From Pseudomonadota bacterium (GTDB lineage Bacteria > Pseudomonadota > Gammaproteobacteria > Burkholderiales > Burkholderiaceae), in NCBI GenBank assembly GCA_021783435.1, contig JAJXUC010000003.1:5068-69067 (forward strand): 64,000 bases of DNA, read 5' to 3'. The notes beneath the pieces were generated by a model. That model had not been told where the DNA came from, searched no databases, and was given only the letters and a program-made list of their open reading frames with translations. This document shows, piece after piece, positions 24,248 to 33,292 of this stretch (its first letter is position 1; every line of letters begins with the position of its first letter). The translations under genes and the position numbers were made by a program.

Positions 24248-24269
24248 TCCACAAACACGGCTCTACAAT
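24241..24269 (+). promoter_or_regulatory. Putative sigma70 promoter of ETF-QO
   Basis: TTCGAT (24241-24246) and TACAAT (24264-24269) are separated by 17 bp and end about 50 bp before the ETF-QO start codon. The -35 box is weak, with two mismatches to TTGACA, which would fit a regulated promoter. It overlaps the palindrome at 24232-24243, so a bound repressor would block RNA polymerase. Confidence 0.45.
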
Positions 24270-24319
24270 GCTGTTCGAGATGGCGCATCAATCGCCAGCG
24301 CATCATCCAGGAGACAGGC

Positions 24320-25993
24320 ATGACATCGCAGCAACTGCTGGAGCAGTACGGCCCGCGCGAGGCCATGGATTACGACGTGGTGGTGGTGGGTGGTGGTCCC
24401 GCAGGGTTGGCCACCGCCATTCGGCTCAAACAACTTGCAGCCGAGAAGCGGCAGGAGATTGCGGTCTGCGTGCTGGAGAAGGGCTCCGAGGCTGGTGCGC
24501 ACATCCTGTCGGGCGCCATCATGGATCCGAAGGCGCTGACCGAGCTGCTGCCCAACTGGAAGGCCGACGGCGCGCCGCTGGACCAGCCGGTGACCGAGGA
24601 CGCGTTCTGGTTCCTCAGCGCAACCGCAGCCAGGCCGACGCCAGCCCTGGTCATGCCCGACTGTTTCAAGAACCACGGCAACTACATCATCAGCCTAGGC
24701 AATGTGGTGCGCTGGATGGCGCAGCAGGCCGAGGCGCTGGGCGTGGAGATCTTCGCCGGTTTCCCTGCTGCCGAGGTGTTGTATGACGCCGCCGGCGGGG
24801 TGCGCGGCGTGGCCACCGGCAACCTGGGCCTGGGCAAGGACGGGCAGCCGACCGACCATTTCCAACTCGGCATGGAGTTGCGCGCCAAATACACGGTGTT
24901 CGCCGAGGGCTCGCGCGGCCAGCTCGGGCGCGAGGTCATCGCCCGCTACAAGCTCGACGCCGGATGCGACCCGCAGGGCTATGCCATCGGCATCAAGGAG
25001 TTGTGGGAAGTCGCCCCCGAGCAGGCCAAGCCGGGCCGGGTGCTGCACACCGCCGGCTGGCCGCTGGACAGCACGACCTACGGCGGCTCGTTTCTCTATC
25101 ACCTGCCCGACAACCAGGTGGCGGTGGGCCTGGTGGTGGGGTTGGACTATCGCAACCCCTGGCTCAGTCCGTTCGAGGAATTCCAGCGCTTCAAAACCCA
25201 CCCCGCCATCCGCCCGATTTTCGAGGGCGGCAAGCGCCTTGGCTACGGCGCCCGCGCGCTCACCGCGGGCGGCATTCTGGCCTTGCCCAGATTCGTGTTT
25301 CCGGGCGGCTGCATGGTCGGTTGCGAGGCGGGTTTTCTCAATGCCTCGCGCATCAAGGGCAGCCACGCCGCGATCAAGACCGGGATGCTGGCCGCCGAGG
25401 CCATTGTCACGGCGCTGGCCGCCGGTCGCAGCGCCGACACCTTGGATGATTACCCGCGCGCTTTCGAACAATCCTGGCTGCACGCCGAACTCCAGCGCGC
25501 GCGCAACTTCAAGCAATGGTTCAAGAAGGGCCGCACGCTGGGCACGCTGATGACCGGCATCGAGCAATGGCTGCTCAAGGGCCGCATGCCCTGGACCATC
25601 CACCGCAAGACGCCGGACTACGTCGCGCTGCAACCGGCCGAAACCATGCCCCGCATCGACTACCCCAAGCCCGACGGCAAGCTTACGTTCGACCGGCTTT
25701 CCTCGGTCTTCATCAGCAACACCAATCACGAGGAAAACCAACCGCTGCACCTCACGCTGAAAGATGTCTCGGTGCCGGTGCAAGTCAACCTTGCTCGCTA
25801 TGCCGGCCCGGAGCAGCGCTATTGCCCGGCCGGCGTGTACGAGTTCATCAAGGGCCCTGACGGCCTTGACAAGCTGCAGATCAACGCCCAGAACTGCGTG
25901 CATTGCAAGACCTGCGACATCAAGGACCCGACCCAGAACATCGTCTGGGTCGCGCCCGAAGGTGGGGGTGGGCCGAACTACGTCGGCATGTAG
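24320..25993 (+). CDS. Electron-transfer flavoprotein:ubiquinone oxidoreductase (ETF-QO)
   Basis: A 557-aa peripheral membrane flavoprotein that passes electrons from ETF, reduced by acyl-CoA dehydrogenases, to ubiquinone. The N-terminal FAD site is VVVVGGGPAGLATAIRL. The middle holds the GGCMVGCEAGFLNASRIKG segment. The C-terminus carries the 4Fe-4S ligands: C502 in YCPAG, then C526, C529 and C532 in NCVHCKTC. The length is normal for bacterial ETF-QO. The ATG at 24320 follows CAGGAGAC. No etfAB genes are present nearby. It is divergent from the glycogen operon. Confidence 0.96.
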   Translation: MTSQQLLEQYGPREAMDYDVVVVGGGPAGLATAIRLKQLAAEKRQEIAVCVLEKGSEAGAHILSGAIMDPKALTELLPNWKADGAPLDQPVTEDAFWFLSATAARPTPALVMPDCFKNHGNYIISLGNVVRWMAQQAEALGVEIFAGFPAAEVLYDAAGGVRGVATGNLGLGKDGQPTDHFQLGMELRAKYTVFAEGSRGQLGREVIARYKLDAGCDPQGYAIGIKELWEVAPEQAKPGRVLHTAGWPLDSTTYGGSFLYHLPDNQVAVGLVVGLDYRNPWLSPFEEFQRFKTHPAIRPIFEGGKRLGYGARALTAGGILALPRFVFPGGCMVGCEAGFLNASRIKGSHAAIKTGMLAAEAIVTALAAGRSADTLDDYPRAFEQSWLHAELQRARNFKQWFKKGRTLGTLMTGIEQWLLKGRMPWTIHRKTPDYVALQPAETMPRIDYPKPDGKLTFDRLSSVFISNTNHEENQPLHLTLKDVSVPVQVNLARYAGPEQRYCPAGVYEFIKGPDGLDKLQINAQNCVHCKTCDIKDPTQNIVWVAPEGGGGPNYVGM

Positions 25994-26131
25994 TTCCGCA
26001 CCCGATCGCACGATTGCACGATTGCTCCGGCCCGAGTGGAATCAGCCAGAGACATGCGCTCGCCGGCACGGGCTGGCTGGTGCAGACGCTAAGCTGCTGC
26101 CCGTTGCGGGGCACGCTGGAAGCCGGGGGTG

Positions 26132-27721
26132 ATGATGGGTACGGAGCGGGAACTCAAATTCAGCATCGCCGCGTTGGCAGCGCAACAGTTGCCGGATCAC
26201 CCCATCCTCGGCCAGTTGGCTGGCCCGCCGCGCATCAAGACGCTCGACAGCCGCTATTTCGATACCGAAGATGGTTTGCTCGCCGACGCCGGCATGGCCT
26301 TGCGGCTGCGTCAGACCGGACATGGCCGAGTGATGACCTTCAAGACCTCGGGGGTCGACGCGCTGGGCCACGCGCGCGGCGAATGGGAGTGGGTCGCCGC
26401 CGGATCGAGTCTGGAGTTCGACTCCGACGAGTTGGCCCTGGCCGATGTGCAGCGCGCCTTGCGCCAGACGCCGTTGCGCGATCTGGCGCTGCTTGCACAT
26501 ACGCTGCACGCTCGGCTGCGCCCGGTGTTTGGTACCCGTTTCGACCGCATGGCATGGGCCATCGATTGGCAGGGCAGCCGCATGGAACTGGCGCTGGACC
26601 GCGGCGCTTGCCTCGCCAGCCGCGGCGGCGCCACGCTGCAGGCGCCGATCTCCGAGATCGAGATCGAACTGATCGACGGGCGATGGAGCCATTGCTGGGA
26701 TCTGGCTTGGGCGCTGGCGCAAGATCTGCCGCTGCGGCTGAGCACCATCAACAAGGCGCAGCGTGCCAGTGCGCTGCGCGCGGGAGAGCGTCTGCGAGCC
26801 CCCGACGAGCCGGCCAGCTTGCCGCCCGACATGTCCCTACCGCAGGCGGCGCAGTTGTGGCTGTCCACCGCCTGCGCCCAGTTGTCGGTAGGGGCCGAGC
26901 GCATGGAAACGGGCGACGCGACGCGTGATGTGCATCAATTCCGCGTGACCGTGCGTCGCCTGCGCACCACGCTGCGTTGGTTGCAGCCCTGGACCCAGCC
27001 GCGTGCCCTGCGTTGGTTCGAAGCCGAATGGCGTTGGGCCATGCAGCTTGCTGGCCTCGTGCGCGATGCCGACGTGGGTTTGCAGATGCTGAGCGACGGT
27101 GCCGCGCGACTCCAGCTCGCACCCGAGCTTGCGTCCGGCTGGAGCGCAGGCCTGCAGGTCGAGCGCCAGCGTCAGTGGGGCACACTGCGCGCCTATTTGC
27201 ACAGTCCGCGCTTTGGCCGTTTGTTGCTGGCGCTCGGGCGTTGGGCTGAAACCTGGCCTGCCGGCGGGCCCACCAAAGCAGCCGCCAAGCTGCGCCATTT
27301 CACCTTGCGCGACCTGGCCCGGCGCGCCATCGGCCAGGACCACAAGCACTGGCGCCAGTCCCTGGCCGCTTGCCGGCCCACGCTCGAAGCGCTGGCCCGT
27401 GGCGACTCTGCACCTCTGGAACAGATGGAGTCCATGGCCGATCTCCATGCGTTTCGCCTCGACAGCAAGCGTCTGCGCTTCTCGCTCGAGCGTCTTGGCC
27501 ATGCACTGCCCGAAGTCGATGCACGGCGCATGCAAGCCTTGCGGCAAACCACGGAAGCCCTGCAGACCCTGCTTGGCAACTGGCGCGACGGCCAGCGACT
27601 GCTGGAAACCGCACAACGGCTGCAAAAACGGCCTGACAAGCTGGCGCAAGCCTTTGCCACACAAGCGCAGGACGCCTTGCAGCAAGCCTGGGTGTTGGTA
27701 CAGCAACACGCTCCTGCCTGA
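26132..27721 (+). CDS. CYTH-CHAD domain protein
   Basis: A 529-aa protein of two domains. The N-terminal CYTH domain (about residues 1-200) has the signature ERELKF and the strand FDTEDGLLADAGMALRLRQ, as in inorganic triphosphatases. The C-terminal CHAD domain (about 250-510) has VHQFRVTVRRLRTTLRWL, then LHAFRLDSKRLRFSLE, with conserved histidines and basic residues. CHAD domains bind polyphosphate, and CYTH enzymes hydrolyse triphosphate; together they suggest a role at polyphosphate granules, which is family-level knowledge. ATGs at 26132 and 26135 and a GTG at 26129 compete as starts. It stands alone on its strand. Confidence 0.9.
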   Translation: MMGTERELKFSIAALAAQQLPDHPILGQLAGPPRIKTLDSRYFDTEDGLLADAGMALRLRQTGHGRVMTFKTSGVDALGHARGEWEWVAAGSSLEFDSDELALADVQRALRQTPLRDLALLAHTLHARLRPVFGTRFDRMAWAIDWQGSRMELALDRGACLASRGGATLQAPISEIEIELIDGRWSHCWDLAWALAQDLPLRLSTINKAQRASALRAGERLRAPDEPASLPPDMSLPQAAQLWLSTACAQLSVGAERMETGDATRDVHQFRVTVRRLRTTLRWLQPWTQPRALRWFEAEWRWAMQLAGLVRDADVGLQMLSDGAARLQLAPELASGWSAGLQVERQRQWGTLRAYLHSPRFGRLLLALGRWAETWPAGGPTKAAAKLRHFTLRDLARRAIGQDHKHWRQSLAACRPTLEALARGDSAPLEQMESMADLHAFRLDSKRLRFSLERLGHALPEVDARRMQALRQTTEALQTLLGNWRDGQRLLETAQRLQKRPDKLAQAFATQAQDALQQAWVLVQQHAPA

Positions 27722-28066
27722 GCGAATGCATGCCTCGGCGACTTCGATCTGGACGTTGCAAGATGGCCATCTGGCGTGGGCCTCGATGGTGTGCCGTTGC
27801 GTGTCCTCCGGTCGTGGTCCGGAGGAGTCCGGTGCCGTGGATGGCTTGCGCGAGCCCTCGACCGACGGTCGATGCAACTCGAGGGTTTGCGAACCCTCGA
27901 GGATGTTCCTCACACGGGCTGTCCGCTGCGGCGCTTGGATGCTATCGAAGGCCTGATGTGTGTTTCGCAGCCTGTCCTCACCCGTTGGCACACGCGGCAT
28001 GAAAACCCGCTTCCCATCGACGCCAAGTCTCCCTGCATGTGCAGGAGTGTTGCGCGGGTTCTGGTC
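27722..28066. other. Intergenic region with three perfect stem-loops
   Basis: No gene is recognised here. Between 27804 and 27901 are three consecutive perfect hairpins: TCCTCCGG/CCGGAGGA (27804-27826, 7-nt loop), TCGACC/GGTCGA (27858-27872, 3-nt loop), and CTCGAGGGTT/AACCCTCGAG (27878-27901, TGCG loop). None is followed by a T-run, so none is a standard terminator. Together they could mark a structured RNA, the processed 3' end of the CHAD transcript, or a palindromic repeat unit. Confidence 0.5.
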
Positions 28067-28095
28067 TTGACACCAAGCTTATCTTTTGGCATAAT
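28067..28095 (+). promoter_or_regulatory. Strong sigma70 promoter upstream of tRNA-Asp
   Basis: TTGACA at 28067-28072, a 17-bp spacer and CATAAT at 28090-28095 form a near-consensus promoter in an AT-rich patch. Transcription would start near 28102, about 108 bp before the tRNA-Asp gene, leaving a 5' leader to be trimmed by RNase P. It is the best sigma70 match seen in the window. Confidence 0.75.
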
Positions 28096-28209
28096 TCAAA
28101 GTTATCTTGATAAATATTCGAGATTATTCGCGTCGTATTGTTTGTGGATGCGTTTGTAGATGCACGCAATGCCGCTGTTGATCAAACAACCGGCAAACTG
28201 AATTCACTG

Positions 28210-28286
28210 GGAGTGGTAGTTCAGTTGGTTAGAATACCGGCCTGTCACGCCGGGGGTCGCGGGTTCGAGTCCCGTCCACTCCGCCA
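28210..28286 (+). tRNA. tRNA-Asp (anticodon GTC)
   Basis: A complete 77-nt cloverleaf with an encoded CCA end. The acceptor GGAGTGG pairs with CCACTCC, the T arm holds GGTTCGAGTCC, and the anticodon GTC is at 28244-28246. It is a single tRNA transcription unit, with a strong promoter upstream and a terminator right after it. Confidence 0.98.
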
Positions 28287-28294
28287 ACAAATCA

Positions 28295-28329
28295 ACGGGT
28301 TATGGTGCATTTGCCATAACCCGTTTTTC
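28295..28329 (+). terminator. Rho-independent terminator after tRNA-Asp
   Basis: An 11-bp perfect stem, ACGGGTTATGG (28295-28305) with CCATAACCCGT (28314-28324), an 8-nt loop, and a T-run starting at the stem base. It begins 8 bp after the tRNA CCA end and closes that unit. Confidence 0.88.
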
Positions 28330-28549
28330 TTTGCAAAAGCTCAAGGCAACGGCTGGGAAAATTGCAGCCTGACTGCGATGCACCCTCTGCGAGATGGTGC
28401 ATGTCGGTGTTGTTCGCAACAACCACGCTCCCTGAATGCCAGAGTCGCCTCATCGAGACGAACGATCAGACGGGCAAGGGGCCTCGCTCAAACCTTGTTT
28501 GCCAGGGTGCGTGACCGGTGGCGATGCCGCCTACAGGCCTGATCGCCCA

Positions 28550-29212
28550 TCAGGCCGCGTACAGCAGCACCGCGAAGAAATGGAACACGGTGCCGGCGAG
28601 CACGAACAGATGCCAGATGAAATGCGTGTAGGGAACTTTCTCGTCGAGCAGGAAAAACACCACGCCGAGTGTGTAGGACACCCCGCCTGCCAGCAGTAGC
28701 GCCAGGCCCGGCGCCGGCATATCGACCCAGAGCGGGCGTATGGCGATCAACACCACCCAGCCCATGGCGAGGTAAAGGAAGGTGGATAGGCGGGGGAAAC
28801 GCGTGCCACCCAAGGCTTTGAAAAACAGACCTGCCAGGGCCAGTGCCCAGATCAGGCCGAACAGGGTCCAGCCCCAGACGCCGTGCAGCACACCCAGGGT
28901 GAAAGGGGTGTAAGTACCGGCAATGAACAGGTAAATGGCCACATGATCGACGACCTGCAACACGCCTTTGACGCGCTTCTGAGGCAGGGCGTGATAGAGC
29001 GTGGAGACGAGGTAAAGCAGGATGGCGGTGCTGCCGAAGATGATGCCGCCGACAAGCGTTGTCGCGCTTCCCAACTCGGCAAAATGAACGACGAGGATCG
29101 GAAGCGCGGCGATGGCCAGGGCCAGACCCAGGCCGTGGCTCAGGCTGTTGGCGATCTCCTCACCGGGAGTTTGAGCACGCGAGACCGCAGGAACCGAGTG
29201 ATGTTGTGCCAT
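28550..29212 (-). CDS. Hemolysin III / TrhA-family membrane protein
   Basis: A 220-aa integral membrane protein with seven predicted helices. It has the family marks EEIANSLSHGLG, STLYHALPQKRVKGVLQVVDHVAIYLFIAGTYTPF and the C-terminal HFIWHLFVLAGTVFHFFAV, including the conserved His residues. The group is related to PAQR receptors; bacterial members affect membrane fluidity, and the hemolysin name is historical. The start at 29212 (MAQHHSV) is chosen over a longer frame to 29293 because the upstream part lacks similarity. Confidence 0.9.
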   Translation of the reverse strand: MAQHHSVPAVSRAQTPGEEIANSLSHGLGLALAIAALPILVVHFAELGSATTLVGGIIFGSTAILLYLVSTLYHALPQKRVKGVLQVVDHVAIYLFIAGTYTPFTLGVLHGVWGWTLFGLIWALALAGLFFKALGGTRFPRLSTFLYLAMGWVVLIAIRPLWVDMPAPGLALLLAGGVSYTLGVVFFLLDEKVPYTHFIWHLFVLAGTVFHFFAVLLYAA

Positions 29213-29298
29213 GCAGCAAATAATAGGTTCATTCCCGCGAAGGGCCATGAACTGCTGGGCCCGATGCCCGGCCGCTTGGCGAAGCAACGGCATGGCGA

Positions 29299-29616
29299 TC
29301 AGTCATCCGCGGTTCCAGTCGACTTGGCGAGCAGGGTGTAGTGCTCGACTTGCGGCGCCGCGGCGAAGAAAGGACCGACGATGCCGCGCCATGCGGCGAA
29401 GGCTTCCGATTGGCGAAAGCCTACCGTGTGGTCCTCCAGCGTGGCCCAGAAAATCATCAGCAGATAGCGCTCGGGGCTCTCCACGCCCTTGTTGAGCTTA
29501 TAGCCGCAAAAGCCCTTGGCATGGGCAATGACGGTTTCGACGCCGTGCACGATGGCGATGTCGAATTCGGCCTGGCGGCCAGGCTGGATGCGGATGTCGG
29601 CAAGTTCGAGAATCAT
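29299..29616 (-). CDS. Antibiotic biosynthesis monooxygenase (ABM) domain protein
   Basis: A 105-aa dimeric alpha/beta barrel protein of the YgiN/ABM type. The start MILELADIRIQPGRQAEFD and the central ESPERYLLMIFWATLEDHTVGF segment are typical. Members act as quinol monooxygenases or haem/small-molecule oxygenases without a cofactor; the substrate is unknown here. It ends 86 bp before the hemolysin III-like gene and follows the SDR gene by 28 bp, so these may form one unit. Confidence 0.85.
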   Translation of the reverse strand: MILELADIRIQPGRQAEFDIAIVHGVETVIAHAKGFCGYKLNKGVESPERYLLMIFWATLEDHTVGFRQSEAFAAWRGIVGPFFAAAPQVEHYTLLAKSTGTADD

Positions 29617-29644
29617 GGCTGGTTTCCTGGGTTGGGGCGAGCGT

Positions 29645-30424
29645 TCAGCGCTCCTGGTCGGTCGGGCGCATCAGGATTTCGTTGATGTTCACATGCGCCG
29701 GTTGACCGGCGCAGAACACGATGGTGCGGGCGATGTCGGCGCTTTGCAACTGGCGCATGCCATCTGCCCAGGCGTTGAGGGCGGCTTGCGTCGGGCCGTG
29801 GGCGATGTGCTCGCGCAACTCGGTTTCCACCACGCCGGGCTCGATCACCGTCACGCGGATATTGTCTTTGTAGGCTTCGCGCCGCAGCGACTCGCTGAAG
29901 CCCACCACACCCCATTTCGTCGCCGAATAGCCACCTGCGTTCGGGTTGGCCTGGCGCCCTGCGGTGGATGCGATGTTGATGATGTGTCCGTCCCTGCGCG
30001 CACGCATGCCGGGCAGGGCTGCCTGGCAGGTTGCGATGAGGCTCAGCACGTTGAGCTGCGTCATGTGCTGCCAGCGTGCCAGATCGGCTGTATCGATGGG
30101 CTCCAGGTACATCACTCCGGCGTTGTTCACCAGCAGGTCGAGCCGGCCGAAGTGGGCCTCGGCGTTACGCACCATCTGTTGCGCGGCCTGCAGGTCCGCG
30201 AGATCGGCGGGCAGCACCAGCACATCGGCGGCCAGTGCACGCAGCTTGGCGGCAAGCGCCTCGAGCCTGTCGGCGCGGCGGGCGCAGATGGCGATGCGTG
30301 CCCCGGCCTGTGCCAGCAGCAGGGCGGTGGCTTCGCCGATGCCGGACGAGGCACCGGTGACGAGGGCAACGCGGCCGGCAACGCCGGCCGGGGCCAGATT
30401 GAAAGAAGCGGATGGTGCAGACAT
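29645..30424 (-). CDS. Short-chain dehydrogenase/reductase (classical SDR)
   Basis: A 259-aa classical SDR with every expected element: the NAD(P)-binding TGASSGIG near residue 23, LLVNNAGVMYLEPI, the catalytic Ser in NIASTAGRQANP, and the YSATK catalytic pair. A basic residue pair (ARR) after the second strand favours NADP. The C-terminal part (VVETELREHI) follows the common pattern. The substrate is not known. The start at 30424 is supported by a length typical of the family; it is divergent from the second SDR gene. Confidence 0.9.
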   Translation of the reverse strand: MSAPSASFNLAPAGVAGRVALVTGASSGIGEATALLLAQAGARIAICARRADRLEALAAKLRALAADVLVLPADLADLQAAQQMVRNAEAHFGRLDLLVNNAGVMYLEPIDTADLARWQHMTQLNVLSLIATCQAALPGMRARRDGHIINIASTAGRQANPNAGGYSATKWGVVGFSESLRREAYKDNIRVTVIEPGVVETELREHIAHGPTQAALNAWADGMRQLQSADIARTIVFCAGQPAHVNINEILMRPTDQER

Positions 30425-30605
30425 GCTGAACTCCGAGTTGAATGAACGTCGTCCTCGATTGTCGAGCGGTACGCCGTGGGCTGCAGGCAGCATGTGCTGA
30501 ACCTTGCCGTGCCAGGCATCTTTTCACGTCTCTGTGCGGCCTGTCGATGCATCGGCTAAAGTCAAAGCGTTTCTCGAACCAGACGCGCACCCAGTCGCCT
30601 TGACC

Positions 30606-31307
30606 ATGCAGATGAAGCCAAGTGCCCTGATCGTGGGGGCCGGCGACGGCCTCAGTGCCTCGCTCGCCCGCGTACTCAGCCGAGAGGGCGGTTATCGCAT
30701 TGCCATGGCGGCACGCAACCCCGGCAAACTCGCGCCTTTGACACAGGCATTGGACGCGATGGCGCTGGCCTGCGATGCAAGCGACCCAATCCAGGTCGAT
30801 GCCCTGTTCGCGCAGTTGGACCAAGCCCTCCGCGCCCCGCCGGATGTCGTCATCTACAACCCTGCCGCCAGAGTCCGCGGACCGATCACCGAGGTCGATG
30901 CCCAATCGGTGGCGCAGGCGCTGGCCGTCACCGCCTACGGTGGCTTCCTCGTTGCGCAGCAAGCCGCGCGGCGCATGTTGCCGCGCGGGCAAGGCGCACT
31001 ACTGTTCACCGGCGCCTCGGCCAGCGTCAAGGGCTATGCCCACTCCGCGGCCTTTGCCATGGGCAAGTTCGCGCTGCGCGGCCTGGCGCAAAGCCTGGCG
31101 CGCGAGCTCGCGCCCCAGGGCATTCATGTCGCGCATATCGTGGTCGATGGCGTCATCCGTAATCCGGGACGGGAGGAGCCCGGCGGAGCGCCCGACTCCA
31201 TGCTCGACCCCGATGCCATTGCGCGCAGCTACCTGCAACTGCTGCGACAAGATCGCAGCGCCTGGTCATCGGAGCTCGAACTGCGGCCCTGGGTGGAGCG
31301 ATTTTGA
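30606..31307 (+). CDS. Atypical SDR-fold protein lacking the catalytic tyrosine
   Basis: A 233-aa SDR-like protein. The glycine-rich loop is changed to LIVGAGDGLSASLAR, the NNAG motif to IYNPAAR, and the YxxxK motif to F150-A-M-G-K154. The active Tyr is therefore a Phe, although the Lys and the Ser-bearing strand (FTGASAS) remain. Such proteins may bind a nucleotide without acting as normal reductases. The start at 30606 (or Met 30612) matches the first strand; the frame upstream does not. It is divergent from the classical SDR gene, so a shared promoter region is possible. Confidence 0.8.
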   Translation: MQMKPSALIVGAGDGLSASLARVLSREGGYRIAMAARNPGKLAPLTQALDAMALACDASDPIQVDALFAQLDQALRAPPDVVIYNPAARVRGPITEVDAQSVAQALAVTAYGGFLVAQQAARRMLPRGQGALLFTGASASVKGYAHSAAFAMGKFALRGLAQSLARELAPQGIHVAHIVVDGVIRNPGREEPGGAPDSMLDPDAIARSYLQLLRQDRSAWSSELELRPWVERF

Positions 31308-31384
31308 GCCGCGCAACACCCCTGGGCATCGCCCCCTTGCGGTGGCTCTAAAGCCTTGGGATGGGCAACCCCCACAAATCCACG

Positions 31385-31888
31385 ATGATCGAAATCTGCG
31401 CTGTCGATTGGTCCAACCCCAGCCACGCAGCAGGTGTGCTGGCGATGATCCGGGCCTACGCCCTGGAGGCGACGGGGGGCAAGGGGCTGGAGCCCGAGGC
31501 GGAGGCTCGCTTGATTCCGGCGCTGCGCGAGCGCCACGACTACGTTGGCGTGATCGCCCTGGTGCCAGGGCAGGCGGTAGGTCTGGTGAACGCCTTCGAG
31601 GGCTTCTCCACCTTCATGGCACGCCCACTGCTCAACGTGCATGATGTGTATGTGGCGCCAGCTCGGCGCGGGTACGGCTTGGCAGCGTGCATGCTGGAGT
31701 CCTTGGAAGCACAGGCCATGGCGCGCGGGTGCGGCAAACTCACACTGGAAGTGCTGGAACACAACCTGCCGGCCATCGCCAGCTATCGCAAATTCGGCTT
31801 CAAGCCCTATGCCCTCAATCCGGCCCAGGGCCCTGCCACATTCTGGGAAAAGCGACTACCGCTGCGCACCGGTGAAGCGGCCGTCTGA
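31385..31888 (+). CDS. GNAT-family N-acetyltransferase
   Basis: A 167-aa acetyltransferase of the GNAT fold. The acetyl-CoA-binding motif A is seen as VHDVYVAPARRGYGLAACML (R/Q-x-x-G-x-G/A pattern). Motif B follows with LEVLEHNLPAIASYRKFGF. The substrate cannot be told. The ATG at 31385 (MIEICAVDW) is preferred because it begins the first conserved strand; 31361 would add eight residues. It follows the atypical SDR by 77 bp on the same strand. Confidence 0.88.
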   Translation: MIEICAVDWSNPSHAAGVLAMIRAYALEATGGKGLEPEAEARLIPALRERHDYVGVIALVPGQAVGLVNAFEGFSTFMARPLLNVHDVYVAPARRGYGLAACMLESLEAQAMARGCGKLTLEVLEHNLPAIASYRKFGFKPYALNPAQGPATFWEKRLPLRTGEAAV

Positions 31889-31953
31889 AGCGCACGACGT
31901 CTCGCGGCCCTTGCAAGGCTTGGTGGCGCCGTCGCGGCGCACACCTTGGTGAC

Positions 31954-32661
31954 TCAGGGTTCGTTGGCGGCCGGCGCACCGTGGCACAGCTTGTACTTCT
32001 TGCCTGAGCCGCAGGGGCAAGGATCGTTGCGTCCGATCTTGGCGGCATTGCGGATGGGGGGTGCTTTGGCCTGACGCCAGTAGTCGTAGATCGCGATGGC
32101 GCAGTCAGCCAGTGCGTCGGCGGCGGCACGATGGTCGTCGTCGTCGAGTTGTTGATCACCGAGCTGCGCCCAGCCTTCCTCGGTGCCGTAGAGCATGATG
32201 AGGCTGAGTTCGTCGGACGGCTCCTGCAGCATCGGCCCCCAGCCTTGCGGGTCTTGCGCCAGACCCAGCACGTAGCCGCTGCACCATTCCTCGATGATGC
32301 TTTCCTGTTCGTCGCCTTCTCCGTTCAGATAGATGAGCGGGGCGTAATCGTCCGGATGCTCGCTCAGGGTGGTGGCCAGCATGTTCCAGTAGCGCATCAA
32401 CAGGCCCAGCAACTCCTCGGCCTGCTTCTGGTTTTCGAATCGGGGCTGGGCTTTGCCCTCCTCGCTGTCCCAGATCCACGGTAGCGCCTGGGTCGGGGGC
32501 AGCAGGTTGGGGCCTGAATGCAAGGCTGTGAAAAACCCGTCCAGCATGGAAATATCCATGGCCGTTTCGGGCAGGTCATCGCTGTCGAGCAGTTGCTCCA
32601 GGCGGTCGAGTTCCGTGTCCGAGAGGGGTGTGTCAGATTCAGCGGTCGATGTCCGGGACAT
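31954..32661 (-). CDS. YecA/UPF0149 family protein with C-terminal SEC-C zinc motif
   Basis: A 235-aa acidic cytoplasmic protein. The first 190 residues match UPF0149/YecA ([19 protein letters not shown], then [14 protein letters not shown]). The C-terminus is a SEC-C zinc motif, [20 protein letters not shown], as found at the end of SecA. The zinc motif binds ribosomes or SecB in other proteins, so a link to protein export or translation is possible; the precise role is unknown. It is a single gene, convergent with the GNAT gene. Confidence 0.9.
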   Translation of the reverse strand: MSRTSTAESDTPLSDTELDRLEQLLDSDDLPETAMDISMLDGFFTALHSGPNLLPPTQALPWIWDSEEGKAQPRFENQKQAEELLGLLMRYWNMLATTLSEHPDDYAPLIYLNGEGDEQESIIEEWCSGYVLGLAQDPQGWGPMLQEPSDELSLIMLYGTEEGWAQLGDQQLDDDDHRAAADALADCAIAIYDYWRQAKAPPIRNAAKIGRNDPCPCGSGKKYKLCHGAPAANEP

Positions 32662-32782
32662 GTTCAGGTCGTCAAGGCAAGAGGGCAGACGAGTGTAGAG
32701 CCTCCTCGGCGCTCGTCAGCGCCAGTCCTGATGTCGGCTGGCGCGCTCAACAGGGTGTGAACGGGCGCTCGCCGATGGACGC

Positions 32783-33292
32783 TCATGGAAATGCCGGTAT
32801 GGCTGGTTCGACGCCCTCTGGGGTGGCATCGGGGTGGTGCAGACGGATCAGGGCATGAATCTCGTCCACGCGCGCCACCGGCACGTCCAGCATCATCAGG
32901 ATTTGGCCAGCCTGGATGGCTTGTTCATACTGTTTCAAGCGCGGGCTTTCGATGCTGATGCCGATCATGCTGCTCACCCAGGCGCCGACCACGGTGCCAG
33001 CCACGGCCAGCGCCACCACCAGGACACCGGCCGAAATCACTGCCACCCCGGGTATCGAAATGGCGATCAACCCGGCGATGGTTCCCGTGGCGCCCCCGTA
33101 TCCGAGGCCACGCTCGATGGCGGGAATGAGGTCGGTTTTCTGGGCCAGGCCGGCTTCAGGCAGGTTGCCAAGGGCAGTGCCGTCACGGGCGATGATATGT
33201 ATGTGCTTCTCGGCAAGACGCGCCACCAGCAACTCATCGACGATGGTGCTGGCCGTGGCGGCATCGGGAACCAGGAAATAAAGGCGTCGCAT
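32783..33292 (-). CDS. DUF1269-family membrane protein
   Basis: A 169-aa protein. An N-terminal domain of about 65 residues (MRRLYFLVPDAATASTIVDEL) resembles a small regulatory fold. A glycine-rich hydrophobic hairpin follows (GLGYGGATGTIAGLIAISIP through GAWVSSMIG), then a C-terminal hydrophilic part. This matches DUF1269, whose role is not known. The ATG at 33292 follows GAGGAG. An upstream open frame to 33403 is not conserved. The gene is alone. Confidence 0.82.
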   Translation of the reverse strand: MRRLYFLVPDAATASTIVDELLVARLAEKHIHIIARDGTALGNLPEAGLAQKTDLIPAIERGLGYGGATGTIAGLIAISIPGVAVISAGVLVVALAVAGTVVGAWVSSMIGISIESPRLKQYEQAIQAGQILMMLDVPVARVDEIHALIRLHHPDATPEGVEPAIPAFP

